A DNA stretch of 41,409 nucleotides, from positions 1-41,409 of the forward strand of contig CAYWKM010000007.1 of the NCBI GenBank assembly GCA_964459165.1, in the 5' to 3' direction. Positions 1 through 7,688 of this stretch are shown piece by piece; within the stretch, counting starts at the first letter, position 1; every line of letters begins with the position of its first letter. Source of the DNA: RGIG4074 sp964459165 (GTDB lineage: Bacteria > Bacillota > Clostridia > Christensenellales > Borkfalkiaceae). Position numbers and translations under genes: made by a program. Below the pieces are notes generated by a model that saw only the letters and a list, made by a program, of their open reading frames with translations, made no database searches and was not told the DNA's origin.

Positions 1-21
1 CCCGGAGATTTCCGTTATTCT

Positions 22-61
22 GTAAAGAAAAATCCGTTGCGGAAAAAGTCGCGACGGATTT
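22..61 (-). terminator. Intrinsic terminator of the ferritin gene
   Basis: An 11-bp stem (51-61 with 30-40, one G-T pair) is followed on the minus strand by a T-rich run at 22-29. It lies about 30 bp past the ferritin stop codon, as expected for a rho-independent terminator. Confidence 0.75.
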
Positions 62-90
62 ATTTTAAGCAAGATATTTTTTATTACGGA

Positions 91-600
91 TTAAAGAACG
101 AGAGAAGGCGCGGTATAAACACGGGATTTCAGTTCATTATCCACCATGTACAGTCCCTTTGGCTCGGACCCGAACAATTCCATTTTCGAAATGAGATCGG
201 ACGCGTTCTTTTCCTCTTCGCCCTGTTCCTTGACAAACCAATCCAAAAATTGCATGGTACGGAAATCCTTGACGGCAAAAGCTGCGGCATAGATATGATT
301 GACAAGACCCGTGACGTATTTTTCATGCGTCAACCCCGCCTTCAACACATCGATATCCTTCTCCGCTTCAAGCTTAGGCGCATCGATCCCGCCAAGCGTT
401 ACCTCTTCTCCGTTGTTGATGAGATAACGGTAAAAAAGCAAAGCATGATCGCGTTCTTCTTGAGCCTGTACCTCATACCAATTGGCAAAGCCTTCAAGTC
501 CTCTCTTTTCAAACCAATTGGCAAAGCCGAGATAGAGATAAGCGGAATAAAATTCCTTATTGATCTGTTCGTTAAGAAGTTCAGCTACTTGTTTATCCAT
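91..600 (-). CDS. ftnA: Bacterial non-haem ferritin
   Basis: This 169-residue protein has the length and sequence of FtnA-type ferritin, a 24-subunit cytoplasmic shell that oxidises Fe(II) and stores it as ferric mineral. The ferroxidase residues are in place: Glu16, Glu49 and His52 (in QAQEERDHA), Glu93, and the Glu125-Gln126 pair. No signal peptide is present. The ATG at 600 follows an AAAGGAGA ribosome binding site. A TATAAA-like -10 lies further upstream, but the -35 is poor, so the promoter is uncertain. No clear Fur or PerR box was found. The gene stands alone, bounded by its own terminator and a gap of about 300 bp. Confidence 0.96.
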   Translation of the reverse strand: MDKQVAELLNEQINKEFYSAYLYLGFANWFEKRGLEGFANWYEVQAQEERDHALLFYRYLINNGEEVTLGGIDAPKLEAEKDIDVLKAGLTHEKYVTGLVNHIYAAAFAVKDFRTMQFLDWFVKEQGEEEKNASDLISKMELFGSEPKGLYMVDNELKSRVYTAPSLVL

Positions 601-896
601 AAATAATTATCTCCTTTTGTTTCATTCGATTATTTATACCCGCCTTTTTAAATTTTGAAACAATTTTCGGAAGCATATTTTATATTTTTTTAAAACCCTC
701 TCCCGTCAGCCGTTTATCGGCTCGGAAATCGGCCTCGAAAGCCGAATGCCGTTCGTTCCTTCGTCGTTAAATCCGGTTTGCCCGTTGCCGTTTTCGTAAT
801 TTTTCTCAAATTACCGTCTTGCGAACGCTCCGCTAACATCATGCTTTTTTCAGCGGTCTATCGATCATTCTCTACGGAACTGCAACAAAAGCCGAT

Positions 897-1919
897 TTAT
901 TGATTCTTCCCTCCTTTTCGTTTAAAATGTCTTATAAGGCCGACGATAAAGAAAACGAGAGCGATCAGCGTTGCCGAAAGCAGAACGATCAAATAAATAT
1001 TGCCGTCCAAGCAAGCTTCCCAATCTCTGAAATCGACGGAGATGGAGCGGAGCGGCTGGGAAAAAATCAAATCGACGACGTTATTTACAAAAAAGAGAAA
1101 GATCCCCCACAGAACGACGATCAGGCTCGCCTTAAAAAAACCGTTTACTTTTAAATACGCTAAAACGGCTATCGTCGCGGCGACGGGTAAAATGCAGAAA
1201 ACGGTTACTTCCGTCCCGCGTAAGAAATTCGTCTTGTCGCCGTTGAGGGCGATGAAGATCAGGAGAAGAAGCAGAAGGACGTCGATTCCCAAAGAAATAA
1301 AGGCGTTATGTCTGCGTACGGCGGAAACGGGAACATACAGATGAATGAATATCGGCGTAAAAACGACGGAATAGGCAAAGAGAAGCGAGACGAACGTAAT
1401 CAAAAAGAAATGTCCTCCCGTATAAATATTGCAGGTAAGAATGAGCAGCGACAACGAGACAAGAAAGCTTCCGCTGATCCAAAGAACCTTCTTTGACTTT
1501 ACAAAACGAGACGCCGACGGAACCAACGAAAAAGCCGTTAAAAGGGAAGTGAGGACGATAAAAAACCAAGAAAGTCGTTTCTGCACGGCAAGATTGACGA
1601 TAAAACAGACGACGAGAGCCGTCGCGTAGGCGATCGTCCATCCCCAAAACCAACTGCAGGATATAATACGATATCGCTTCGATTCTTTGCGCATACGGCG
1701 GGTTTCCTCGTCGTTGCAAGCCGTTATCAGCTCATGCTCGCTTACGCCGAGCCTCTCGCACAGAGCCGGAATGAGCGTGATATCGGGATAGGTAACGCCG
1801 CGTTCCCACTTAGAAACAGCGGTCTCCGTAATATAAAGAGCTTCGGCAAGCTGCGCCTGCGTAAATCCTTTTTCCATACGTTTTTCCGCAACGAATTGAC
1901 CGAACGATTGTTTATCCAT
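897..1919 (-). CDS. XRE-family HTH regulator fused to a multi-helix membrane domain
   Basis: The 340-residue protein starts with a Cro/C1-type helix-turn-helix (residues about 6-63; core AVSKWERG, then YPDITLIPALCERLGVS). A basic linker follows, then about eight hydrophobic segments near 87-112, 117-136, 145-165, 170-197, 207-226, 237-257, 262-286 and 307-330, and a basic tail. It should be a DNA-binding protein held at the inner membrane. I recognise the HTH but not the membrane domain, so the signal sensed is unknown. The ATG at 1919 is chosen because a GGAGG site sits 5-6 nt upstream; an open extension to 1991 would run into the promoter. No target gene is adjacent, so autoregulation or a distant target is possible. 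Confidence 0.88.
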   Translation of the reverse strand: MDKQSFGQFVAEKRMEKGFTQAQLAEALYITETAVSKWERGVTYPDITLIPALCERLGVSEHELITACNDEETRRMRKESKRYRIISCSWFWGWTIAYATALVVCFIVNLAVQKRLSWFFIVLTSLLTAFSLVPSASRFVKSKKVLWISGSFLVSLSLLILTCNIYTGGHFFLITFVSLLFAYSVVFTPIFIHLYVPVSAVRRHNAFISLGIDVLLLLLLIFIALNGDKTNFLRGTEVTVFCILPVAATIAVLAYLKVNGFFKASLIVVLWGIFLFFVNNVVDLIFSQPLRSISVDFRDWEACLDGNIYLIVLLSATLIALVFFIVGLIRHFKRKGGKNQ

Positions 1920-1962
1920 AAAAACCTCCAAAAGCACACGTATTCCCCCGCAAGGGGATTTT

Positions 1963-1991
1963 AGTTTAACGGAAAAAAATACAAAAGTCAA
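1963..1991 (-). promoter_or_regulatory. Sigma-A-like promoter of the HTH-membrane regulator
   Basis: On the minus strand TTGACT (1986-1991) and TAAACT (1963-1968) are separated by 17 nt. The predicted leader begins with a small GC hairpin (CCCC-TTGC-GGGG, about 1945-1957) just before the ribosome binding site, which could be an operator or mRNA control element. Confidence 0.65.
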
Positions 1992-2000
1992 TAAAAAAAG

Positions 2001-2040
2001 GAAAAAAGCGGGGTAGCTTGTTAAGCCACCTCGTTTTTTA
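2001..2040. terminator. Bidirectional intrinsic terminator
   Basis: An 11-bp stem with one mismatch and a GTT loop (2009-2033) has six T on the plus side and an A-rich run on the other side, so it could stop transcripts in both directions. It lies just behind the -35 of the regulator gene and about 20 bp past the last stop codon of the small frames at 2055-2306. It may shield the regulator from upstream transcription. Confidence 0.7.
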
Positions 2041-2054
2041 TGAGAAAAATCGTC

Positions 2055-2390
2055 TTACAAGGACTCGCTTCCTGTATTTTCCCAATCGGAGATCCCGATT
2101 GCGCGGCGCTTTTCGGCGTTGATTTGCTCCGACGCTTTCAGTTTTATATATTCCGCCATTCTCCTCTAAGGTTTTCGCCTTCCATTCCCGACGCGCCATA
2201 GAGAGATACGCCCGATATCGGATTTCTCTGATAAAAGCGCATAACCGCGTTTTCGAAGAGATTCGATCAAACGGCGGTTATCGGGATAAATACAGCCGCA
2301 ACCCATCGCCGCCGCAGGCGACGCGATTTTTTCCTTCTTATGAAATTAAAGCGCAGCCGAGAAGCTGTCGGCGACAAGTCCGTTGCATAA
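2055..2390 (-). pseudogene. Possible remnant of a small gene (in-frame stops)
   Basis: This 465-bp gap holds no intact gene. One minus-strand frame reads protein-like over about 110 codons but is broken by a TAA (about 2351) and a TAG (2166-2168). Pieces are an ATG at 2306 giving 46 codons and, after the TAG, an ATG at 2159 giving 34 codons that end at 2055. The second ATG has an AGGAG element with only 1-2 nt spacing. A competing frame (2144-2242, 32 codons) also reads sensibly, so none is certain. It could be a decayed gene, two micro-ORFs or chance. I recognise no family. Confidence 0.22.
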
Positions 2391-2439
2391 AAAAACCGTC
2401 GGAACAGAAATCGACCTAAAATCGTTCGTTTTCCGACGG
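2387..2439 (-). terminator. Terminator of the large surface-protein gene
   Basis: A 9-bp perfect stem (2431-2439 with 2396-2404) closes a 26-nt loop and is followed on the minus strand by a run of seven T. It lies about 20 bp past the stop codon of the 727-residue protein. Confidence 0.6.
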
Positions 2440-2457
2440 ATTTCTTTATTTTATCTA

Positions 2458-4641
2458 TCAATCAATATCTTCGTCTTTCTTTTTATCCTTTTTGGACTTT
2501 TTCGTCTTTTTCACGACGGTCTTTCCGTCTACCTCGTCTACCTCGACGTCTTCGATATTTTCCGATTTCGGCTTAATCACGAAGAGAATAATAATTCCGA
2601 TAAGAGCCAGAACCCCTATCCCCGCGAAGATAACCGTGATATAATTATCTCTCAGCCAATAAATTTCGCCGTACATAACGTCTTGTTCCGATTCTACTTC
2701 GACCACCGTGTAAGCGATCGCTTTGTCGCCGTAAAGCTCTTTATCGGTAACGACGACGCGCAGGATATAAAAGCCTTCTTCTTGAGGAACGAAAGCGGAT
2801 CCGGAGCCGTACCAATAATAGGCGTTGTCGGACGCGTCCCAATCGTCGTCGTCATCGTCGATGGAAGAATCATAGACGTTAATCTTTCTCAGATAGAGCG
2901 CGCTTTCGTCCGCGCCGATATAACTTTCAAATCCCCCTTCGGAATTCGCCATCTCAATCATTTCGGCGTAGCCGTACCGTTCGTATGCGCCCTCGAAATA
3001 GTAAAGAGCATACGACGCGTTATAACCGGAAATCGCTTTGATCCTGCTCGTGATACTGCTAAACGTATACTGCTGATCGACATATCCGATTTCTTCTTCC
3101 TCGGCGTCGTCGATTTCCACGCCGTAATTATATACGGTAAACGTAAATTCCGGAATCGCGTCCATATCCCATAAATTGGAAGAGGTGACCTTGATCTTTC
3201 TTCCGTTATTATAAAGATACATACTGTTTCCCGCATCGTCGGTAACGATCACGCGGAAAGAATAGATTCCGACGGAAGCCGTTTCGATTTCAAGCGAATC
3301 ATATTTTACGGAACTATTCGAACTCGCCGAAGAGGAGGTCTGAATTTTATAGTAGATGGAGAAATGGAGCGAAGTATACGCGGTCTCTTCGTCTCCCACG
3401 AGATCCTCCAGAGAAGGAAGATAGAAATAATTTCCGCTTCCCGCCCGAAGTCCTTCGGAAGCCTCCTTGACCGCCTCGATATAAGCGAGATAGGCTTCGT
3501 TTTCCTCGTCGAGCACGCTCACGCCGTTTTCATCGTCGTTGATAATGCATTCATAATAGGGACCGTTCTCGTCGATAATGAGAGGAATATAGTCCGTTCC
3601 GTCAACCGTTATAAGACAATCGGGATCGGCGAACCATGAAAGATCGTAAACCGTCTGATGGGAAGAATCGTCGTCGTTCAACGTAAAGCGCACGGCGAGA
3701 AGATCGCTGCCGTATTCCTCCGCAACCCCTTCGTTTTCAAAGAAAGGCGTGCTGGTAGAGAGCGTTGAAAAATCGTTTTCGCCATCCATCGTATAGCAAT
3801 TGTATTCGATCGTCTTGGTCACGGTCGCGTCGAGAACGTCGATCACCTCGTATTCTAAATCAAAGGTATATCCGAGCTGAAAGGATTTTACTTCCTGATT
3901 GACGACGAGCACGGGAACCGCGTCGTCGACGATTTTATCTTCCTCGTTTAAAGAAAAGCTTTGACCGTTCAGCGAAAGCAGGTAAACGGTAGAAGACGTC
4001 TCTGCGTCCGAACTTTCATCCACGGAAACGCCGAACGTTAAAGGAGTAATCGTCGTAGCCGAATATTCGGCAAAATATCCCCCGATATTTTCAAAAACGC
4101 CTAACTTTTTGCCGTTCAAATATACGTTGTATTCGCCCGAAAAATTCTTTTCGTTCCGGTCAAAAGAAAGCTTTACGGAGGAAGCGGGATCGACGGCGAT
4201 AGAGGAATCGCTGTCGTTGATTTTTGCCGAGACGATTCCGCCGTCGTTCGTAAAGAGAATTTTATTTACCGTTTTGCCGTCCTTGGTCTTGCTGTTTTGG
4301 GCGGATTCGAACGTTACGGTAAATTCGTCGAACGAGGTATCGGCGAATGCGAGTTCCATCGAAAAGAAACGCTCGCCTTCCCCGTTAAACCACCTGTAAG
4401 CGAGATCCTGTTTATAAGAAACACTGCTTCCGTTCTGAAAAACCATGGCGGTATACGAAGCGCCGCCGAAATCCCCCGAAGCGAGACTTGCGGAATCGGC
4501 GACGGTAAGGACGTCCGAAGCGGCGTAAACCGTTTCTTCGGCGTTCGCTTTTACGGGATTGGAAAGAGCAATGCCCGCCGCGCTTGCGCCGACGGCAAGA
4601 ACGGAAAGCAACGTCAATAATCTGTGCTTATACTTTTTCAT
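2458..4641 (-). CDS. Large acidic surface protein with signal peptide and C-terminal membrane anchor; function unknown
   Basis: The 727-residue protein has a signal peptide (basic start, hydrophobic core, likely cleavage after VKANA near residue 34). A long acidic extracellular part of about 630 residues follows, then one membrane helix (about 666-689) and a 38-residue cytoplasmic tail full of Lys, Asp and Glu. The ectodomain looks all-beta: residues about 45-230 resemble a lectin/LamG-like sandwich by eye. Later segments such as GIYSFRVIVTDDAGN and GFYILRVVVTDKE look like Ig-like or cadherin-like strands, with an Asp-rich stretch that could bind Ca2+. No LPXTG, catalytic motif or known family is apparent. 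It has its own promoter and terminator. Surface adhesion or a structural envelope role is inference only. Confidence 0.85.
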   Translation of the reverse strand: MKKYKHRLLTLLSVLAVGASAAGIALSNPVKANAEETVYAASDVLTVADSASLASGDFGGASYTAMVFQNGSSVSYKQDLAYRWFNGEGERFFSMELAFADTSFDEFTVTFESAQNSKTKDGKTVNKILFTNDGGIVSAKINDSDSSIAVDPASSVKLSFDRNEKNFSGEYNVYLNGKKLGVFENIGGYFAEYSATTITPLTFGVSVDESSDAETSSTVYLLSLNGQSFSLNEEDKIVDDAVPVLVVNQEVKSFQLGYTFDLEYEVIDVLDATVTKTIEYNCYTMDGENDFSTLSTSTPFFENEGVAEEYGSDLLAVRFTLNDDDSSHQTVYDLSWFADPDCLITVDGTDYIPLIIDENGPYYECIINDDENGVSVLDEENEAYLAYIEAVKEASEGLRAGSGNYFYLPSLEDLVGDEETAYTSLHFSIYYKIQTSSSASSNSSVKYDSLEIETASVGIYSFRVIVTDDAGNSMYLYNNGRKIKVTSSNLWDMDAIPEFTFTVYNYGVEIDDAEEEEIGYVDQQYTFSSITSRIKAISGYNASYALYYFEGAYERYGYAEMIEMANSEGGFESYIGADESALYLRKINVYDSSIDDDDDDWDASDNAYYWYGSGSAFVPQEEGFYILRVVVTDKELYGDKAIAYTVVEVESEQDVMYGEIYWLRDNYITVIFAGIGVLALIGIIILFVIKPKSENIEDVEVDEVDGKTVVKKTKKSKKDKKKDEDID

Positions 4642-4694
4642 GTAAAGCCACTCCTAATAAAAATATGCGAAATTTCATTTAAAATGTATTATTT

Positions 4695-4723
4695 ATTTTA
4701 CTATTTTCGGGATCTTTTGTCAA
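4695..4723 (-). promoter_or_regulatory. Promoter of the surface-protein gene
   Basis: Consensus TTGACA (4718-4723) and TAAAAT (4695-4700) with a 17-nt spacer on the minus strand. The start codon at 4641 is preceded by AGGAGTGG. The predicted leader is about 45 nt. Confidence 0.8.
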
Positions 4724-4791
4724 ACGCATTTCAATCGCAATTACAGTTTTTACAAAGATTTCACCGTAACGCGCGCTCCGTGCGAAGAAAC

Positions 4792-5565
4792 TTACCGATC
4801 GAATCCCAAGGACTCGTCGACGGAAAACGCCTTCCAAGGAATTTCATCCTCGGGAGGAATGAAGAGAAACTTCATTTTTTCCTTGCTCACGGGATGATAA
4901 AAAGAAAGCGAATAAGCCCAAAGAGCCAGCTTTCCCTTCTGCGCGAGCGCTCCGCCGTAACGCATATCGCCGAATACGGGATGATTAATCCCCGCCATTT
5001 GAACGCGTATCTGATGACTCCTGCCCGTGTGCAGACGCACCTCCGCCAAGGAATATTTTCCTTTTTCGTCGAGGACGCGGTATTCAAGCTTCGCCTCCTT
5101 CGCCCCTTCGGTGTATTTATTGCAGATGTAAACCATATTGTTGACGGGATTCTTTTTCAGATAATTGACGAGCGTTCCCCTTTCGGGTTCCGGCGTCCCG
5201 CAGAGGACGGCGAGATATCTTTTTTCAAAGCCGCTCGTCTGAATCTGTTCGGACAGACGCGCCGCCGCTTTGCTCGTTTTTGCGTAAACCATGACGCCGC
5301 CGGTGGGACGATCGAGCCGATGAACCAGCCCTACGTACGCGTTGCCCGATTTATGATAGACAATCTTGATATATTCCTTAATCATATCGAGGAGATTCTT
5401 ATCGCCGCTCTCATCGCCGCAGGAGGCAATATTCTGAGGCTTTAAAACGACGATGATCTGGTTGTCCTCGTACAAAATTTTAAATTCCGGAGTATACGCG
5501 TCCGTCTTGTTTTCGCCGTCGACCGTTTCCTCCGACCGCTTCGTTTTTTCCGTTTCCTCACACAT
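4792..5565 (-). CDS. RluA-family RNA pseudouridine synthase
   Basis: This 257-residue protein isomerises uridine to pseudouridine in rRNA or tRNA. The catalytic motif HRLDRPTGG is at 82-90 with Asp85 as nucleophile, and HTGRSHQIRVQMA supports the RluA/RluD family. The first 25 residues are charged and look disordered. There is no S4 RNA-binding domain, so it resembles the short RluA-like proteins of Firmicutes rather than RluD; which uridine it modifies cannot be told. It starts 10 bp after the methyltransferase stop codon, with an AAGGG element upstream, so the two RNA-modification genes likely share one transcript. Confidence 0.93.
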   Translation of the reverse strand: MCEETEKTKRSEETVDGENKTDAYTPEFKILYEDNQIIVVLKPQNIASCGDESGDKNLLDMIKEYIKIVYHKSGNAYVGLVHRLDRPTGGVMVYAKTSKAAARLSEQIQTSGFEKRYLAVLCGTPEPERGTLVNYLKKNPVNNMVYICNKYTEGAKEAKLEYRVLDEKGKYSLAEVRLHTGRSHQIRVQMAGINHPVFGDMRYGGALAQKGKLALWAYSLSFYHPVSKEKMKFLFIPPEDEIPWKAFSVDESLGFDR

Positions 5566-5575
5566 AATAAATCCC

Positions 5576-6442
5576 TTAACCTTTCCTTTCGCCGACGAAA
5601 ATACCGCTCGCGCCGCAGGGAAGAGGAATCCCCTCTTCCGTTCCGATTCCCACTTCGTACGAATCGACCGTACCGTGAAATCCCTTCATGACCAGCGTAA
5701 GAATATTATTTAACACCATGGGTTGAAGCCCCGTCGTATAGCCGTTGATCAGCACAAACAGAGGATTTTCGCTCAGAACGCCCGCGCACAGCTCTACGAA
5801 GGAAAAGAGAGAATCTTCGATTTTCCACATTTCCCCGTTGGGTCCCCTTCCGTAGGAGGGGGGATCCATGACGATCGCGTCGTAACGGTTTCCTCTCCTG
5901 ATTTCCCGTCGAACGAATTTTTTACAGTCGTCGACGATGTATCGAATTCCCGATTGAATACCGGATAGCCTCGCGTTTTCGCTCGCGCGCTCCACCATGC
6001 CTTTGGCCGCGTCCACGTGAACGACCTCCGCCCCCGCTTTCGCGCAAGCGACGCTCGCGCCGCCCGTATAAGCGAACAAATTGAGGACCTTGATCTTCCT
6101 TCCCGCGCTTTGAACGAGCGAGGTCATCCGCTCCCAATTGACCGCCTGTTCGGGGAACAAGCCCGTATGCTTAAACCCCATGGGCTTTATTTTAAAATTC
6201 AAATCCTTGTAGGAAACAGTCCATTCCTCGGGCGTTTCCTTTAAAAATTTCCATCCCCCTCCGCCGTTTTCGCTGCGCTTGTAGAACGCGTTCAGCTTCG
6301 GATAAGCAAAGAGATCGACGTTGCTCTTCCAGATGACCTGGGGATCGGGGCGCAGGAGACAGACGTCCTTCCATCTTTCGAGTTTATAACCGTCTCCCGT
6401 GGCGATGATAGAATAATCCTTCCAATCGGACGCTATTTTCAT
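5576..6442 (-). CDS. Class I SAM-dependent methyltransferase (RlmI/RlmK-like)
   Basis: The 288-residue protein has the Rossmann-fold motif I VLNLFAYTGGAS (119-130), an acidic residue after strand 2 (VHVDAAKGMV) and motif IV MDPPSYGRG (192-200). These match the RlmI/YccW-type group that methylates 23S rRNA cytosine. The N-terminal GDGYKLERW...LLRPDPQVIW is typical of the Clostridial homologues and fixes the start at ATG 6442. An upstream in-frame start at 6469 would lie inside the promoter. The predicted transcription start is only about 3 nt before this ATG and no ribosome binding site is visible, so the message may be leaderless. The substrate is inferred only from family. Confidence 0.88.
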   Translation of the reverse strand: MKIASDWKDYSIIATGDGYKLERWKDVCLLRPDPQVIWKSNVDLFAYPKLNAFYKRSENGGGGWKFLKETPEEWTVSYKDLNFKIKPMGFKHTGLFPEQAVNWERMTSLVQSAGRKIKVLNLFAYTGGASVACAKAGAEVVHVDAAKGMVERASENARLSGIQSGIRYIVDDCKKFVRREIRRGNRYDAIVMDPPSYGRGPNGEMWKIEDSLFSFVELCAGVLSENPLFVLINGYTTGLQPMVLNNILTLVMKGFHGTVDSYEVGIGTEEGIPLPCGASGIFVGERKG

Positions 6443-6451
6443 AATACCAAG

Positions 6452-6480
6452 ATTATAATAAATAAGCAAAATTTTGTAAA
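6452..6480 (-). promoter_or_regulatory. Promoter of the methyltransferase-pseudouridine synthase pair
   Basis: TTTACA (6475-6480) and consensus TATAAT (6452-6457) with a 17-nt spacer on the minus strand. The predicted start site near 6445 nearly coincides with the ATG at 6442. Confidence 0.78.
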
Positions 6481-6492
6481 GTGATTTTACGT

Positions 6493-6600
6493 TGAAAAAA
6501 CGCTTTCCGCCCTCTTTTTGTCGACGAAAAGAGAGACAATTCGACGAACGAAAAGAGCGGAACGCCCTGCAAGGACAGAGCGTTTTAGAGCGTTTTTAAA
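6493..6600 (-). other. Structured intergenic region ending in a T-run
   Basis: Read on the minus strand, about 100 nt contain nested inverted repeats: a CCGC-TCTTTT arm pairs with AAAAGAG-GGCGG, with further GTCGAC-centred pairing inside. It ends with AAAGCG and a run of six T at 6493-6498. It lies between the degV terminator and the methyltransferase promoter. It may be a second terminator or a small structured RNA; no clear promoter was found for it. Confidence 0.35.
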
Positions 6601-6663
6601 GCCTTTCTCATCGAGAATGCATTCGCCAAAGCGACGGTAAAGGGATTAAATCCGCTTACTCAT

Positions 6664-6696
6664 AAAACAGAGGATAGAAAACTCTCTCTATCCTCT
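6664..6696 (-). terminator. Terminator of the DegV-family gene
   Basis: A perfect 9-bp stem (6688-6696 with 6669-6677) with a 10-nt loop is followed on the minus strand by GTTTTAT. It lies about 20 bp past the stop codon. A smaller GTCTTT/AAAGAC hairpin overlaps the gene end. Confidence 0.65.
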
Positions 6697-6718
6697 TTCA
6701 ACGTCTTTACAAAAAGAC

Positions 6719-7597
6719 TTATCTTTTTTTCCCTTTAAAGAACAGCGCCAACGTGCCGCACCCCGAATGGGAGCCGATGACGGGTCCGATCATGTTGATT
6801 TTTATTCTTCTGCCGGCGCCGAATTTTTCCAAGACCAGGGACTTTAAATATTCGGCGTCCTCCAAACAGTCGCCGTGGCTGATAAACACGGGGTCGTCCG
6901 GAGTAAGAATTTGAGTTTCTTCCATATAGCCGACAAGGGCGCGGATGGATTTTTTCCTTCCCACCGCTTTATCGATGCTGACGAGATGCCCTTCATCGTC
7001 CACGTGAAGCACGGGTTTGATATTGAGAAGGGAGCCGACGACCGCCGTAGCTGCGGAAACCCTTCCGCCCCGCTTTAAATGGAAGAGATTATCCACCGTA
7101 AAGAAGTGACAGATGTTGAGTTTGATGCTTTCCGCATATTCATAAGTTTCCTGCAAGGTTGCGCCCGTATCCGCCTTGCGAACGATATAATCCAGGTAAA
7201 GCCCTTCCCCCATGGAAGCGGCGAGCGAATCGGTAACTTTAATTTGCCGTTCGGGATACTTTTCCGAGAGTTCCTTTGCGGCGACGATCATACCGGAAGC
7301 GGTACCGGACAGACCGGAGGAAAAAGCGACGACGAGGATATCGACGCCGTTTTCGAGATATTTTTCCATATGCGTTTTTACCGTCTGCGCAGAGACTTGA
7401 TAGGTCGTGGGCATGGCTCCGCTTCGAAGTCTTTCATAAAAATCCTTTACGTCGATGCTTTTCCCGTCTTCCCCCTCATACGTTTCTCCGTCGAGAAAAA
7501 AACCGAGCTTTAATACCTCGACGTCATGCTGCAAATAGTAAGAAGCCGGCATATCGGTAGAAGAATCCGTAATAATTTTAAAGAGTCTTTGCGTCAT
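6719..7597 (-). CDS. DegV-family fatty-acid-binding protein (FakB-like)
   Basis: The 292-residue protein matches the DegV/EDD fold: N-terminal KIITDSSTDMP (7-17), the MPTTYQVS segment (62-69) and FSSGLSGTASG (92-102). In Firmicutes such proteins (FakB) bind a fatty acid and present it to the kinase FakA, giving acyl-phosphate for phospholipid synthesis. A FakA homologue lies in this window at 18774-20426, so a functional pair is plausible, though genomes often carry several DegV paralogues. The gene is a single unit with a consensus promoter, an AAAGGGG ribosome binding site and its own terminator. Acyl-chain preference cannot be read from sequence. Confidence 0.93.
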   Translation of the reverse strand: MTQRLFKIITDSSTDMPASYYLQHDVEVLKLGFFLDGETYEGEDGKSIDVKDFYERLRSGAMPTTYQVSAQTVKTHMEKYLENGVDILVVAFSSGLSGTASGMIVAAKELSEKYPERQIKVTDSLAASMGEGLYLDYIVRKADTGATLQETYEYAESIKLNICHFFTVDNLFHLKRGGRVSAATAVVGSLLNIKPVLHVDDEGHLVSIDKAVGRKKSIRALVGYMEETQILTPDDPVFISHGDCLEDAEYLKSLVLEKFGAGRRIKINMIGPVIGSHSGCGTLALFFKGKKR

Positions 7598-7654
7598 ATT
7601 GATTTACCCCTTTCTTGAATATCGGTTGATCAAGTTTAGCTTTTCAACAATTAG

Positions 7655-7683
7655 ATTATACCATACAAAAAACGGGTTGTCAA
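7655..7683 (-). promoter_or_regulatory. Consensus promoter of the DegV-family gene
   Basis: TTGACA (7678-7683) and TATAAT (7655-7660) with a 17-nt spacer on the minus strand, both hexamers a perfect match to consensus. This is among the strongest promoters in the window. Confidence 0.85.
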
Positions 7684-7688
7684 TCCTT

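Noticed and set aside
714..842. A 42-codon minus-strand frame between the regulator and ferritin genes
   Set aside because: No ribosome binding site, biased basic composition and overlap with several small palindromes; likely chance. I see nothing else firm in 601-896.
2267..2461. A 64-codon Arg-rich minus-strand frame
   Set aside because: It starts at the stop codon of the surface-protein gene and crosses its terminator; Arg-rich out-of-frame pattern.
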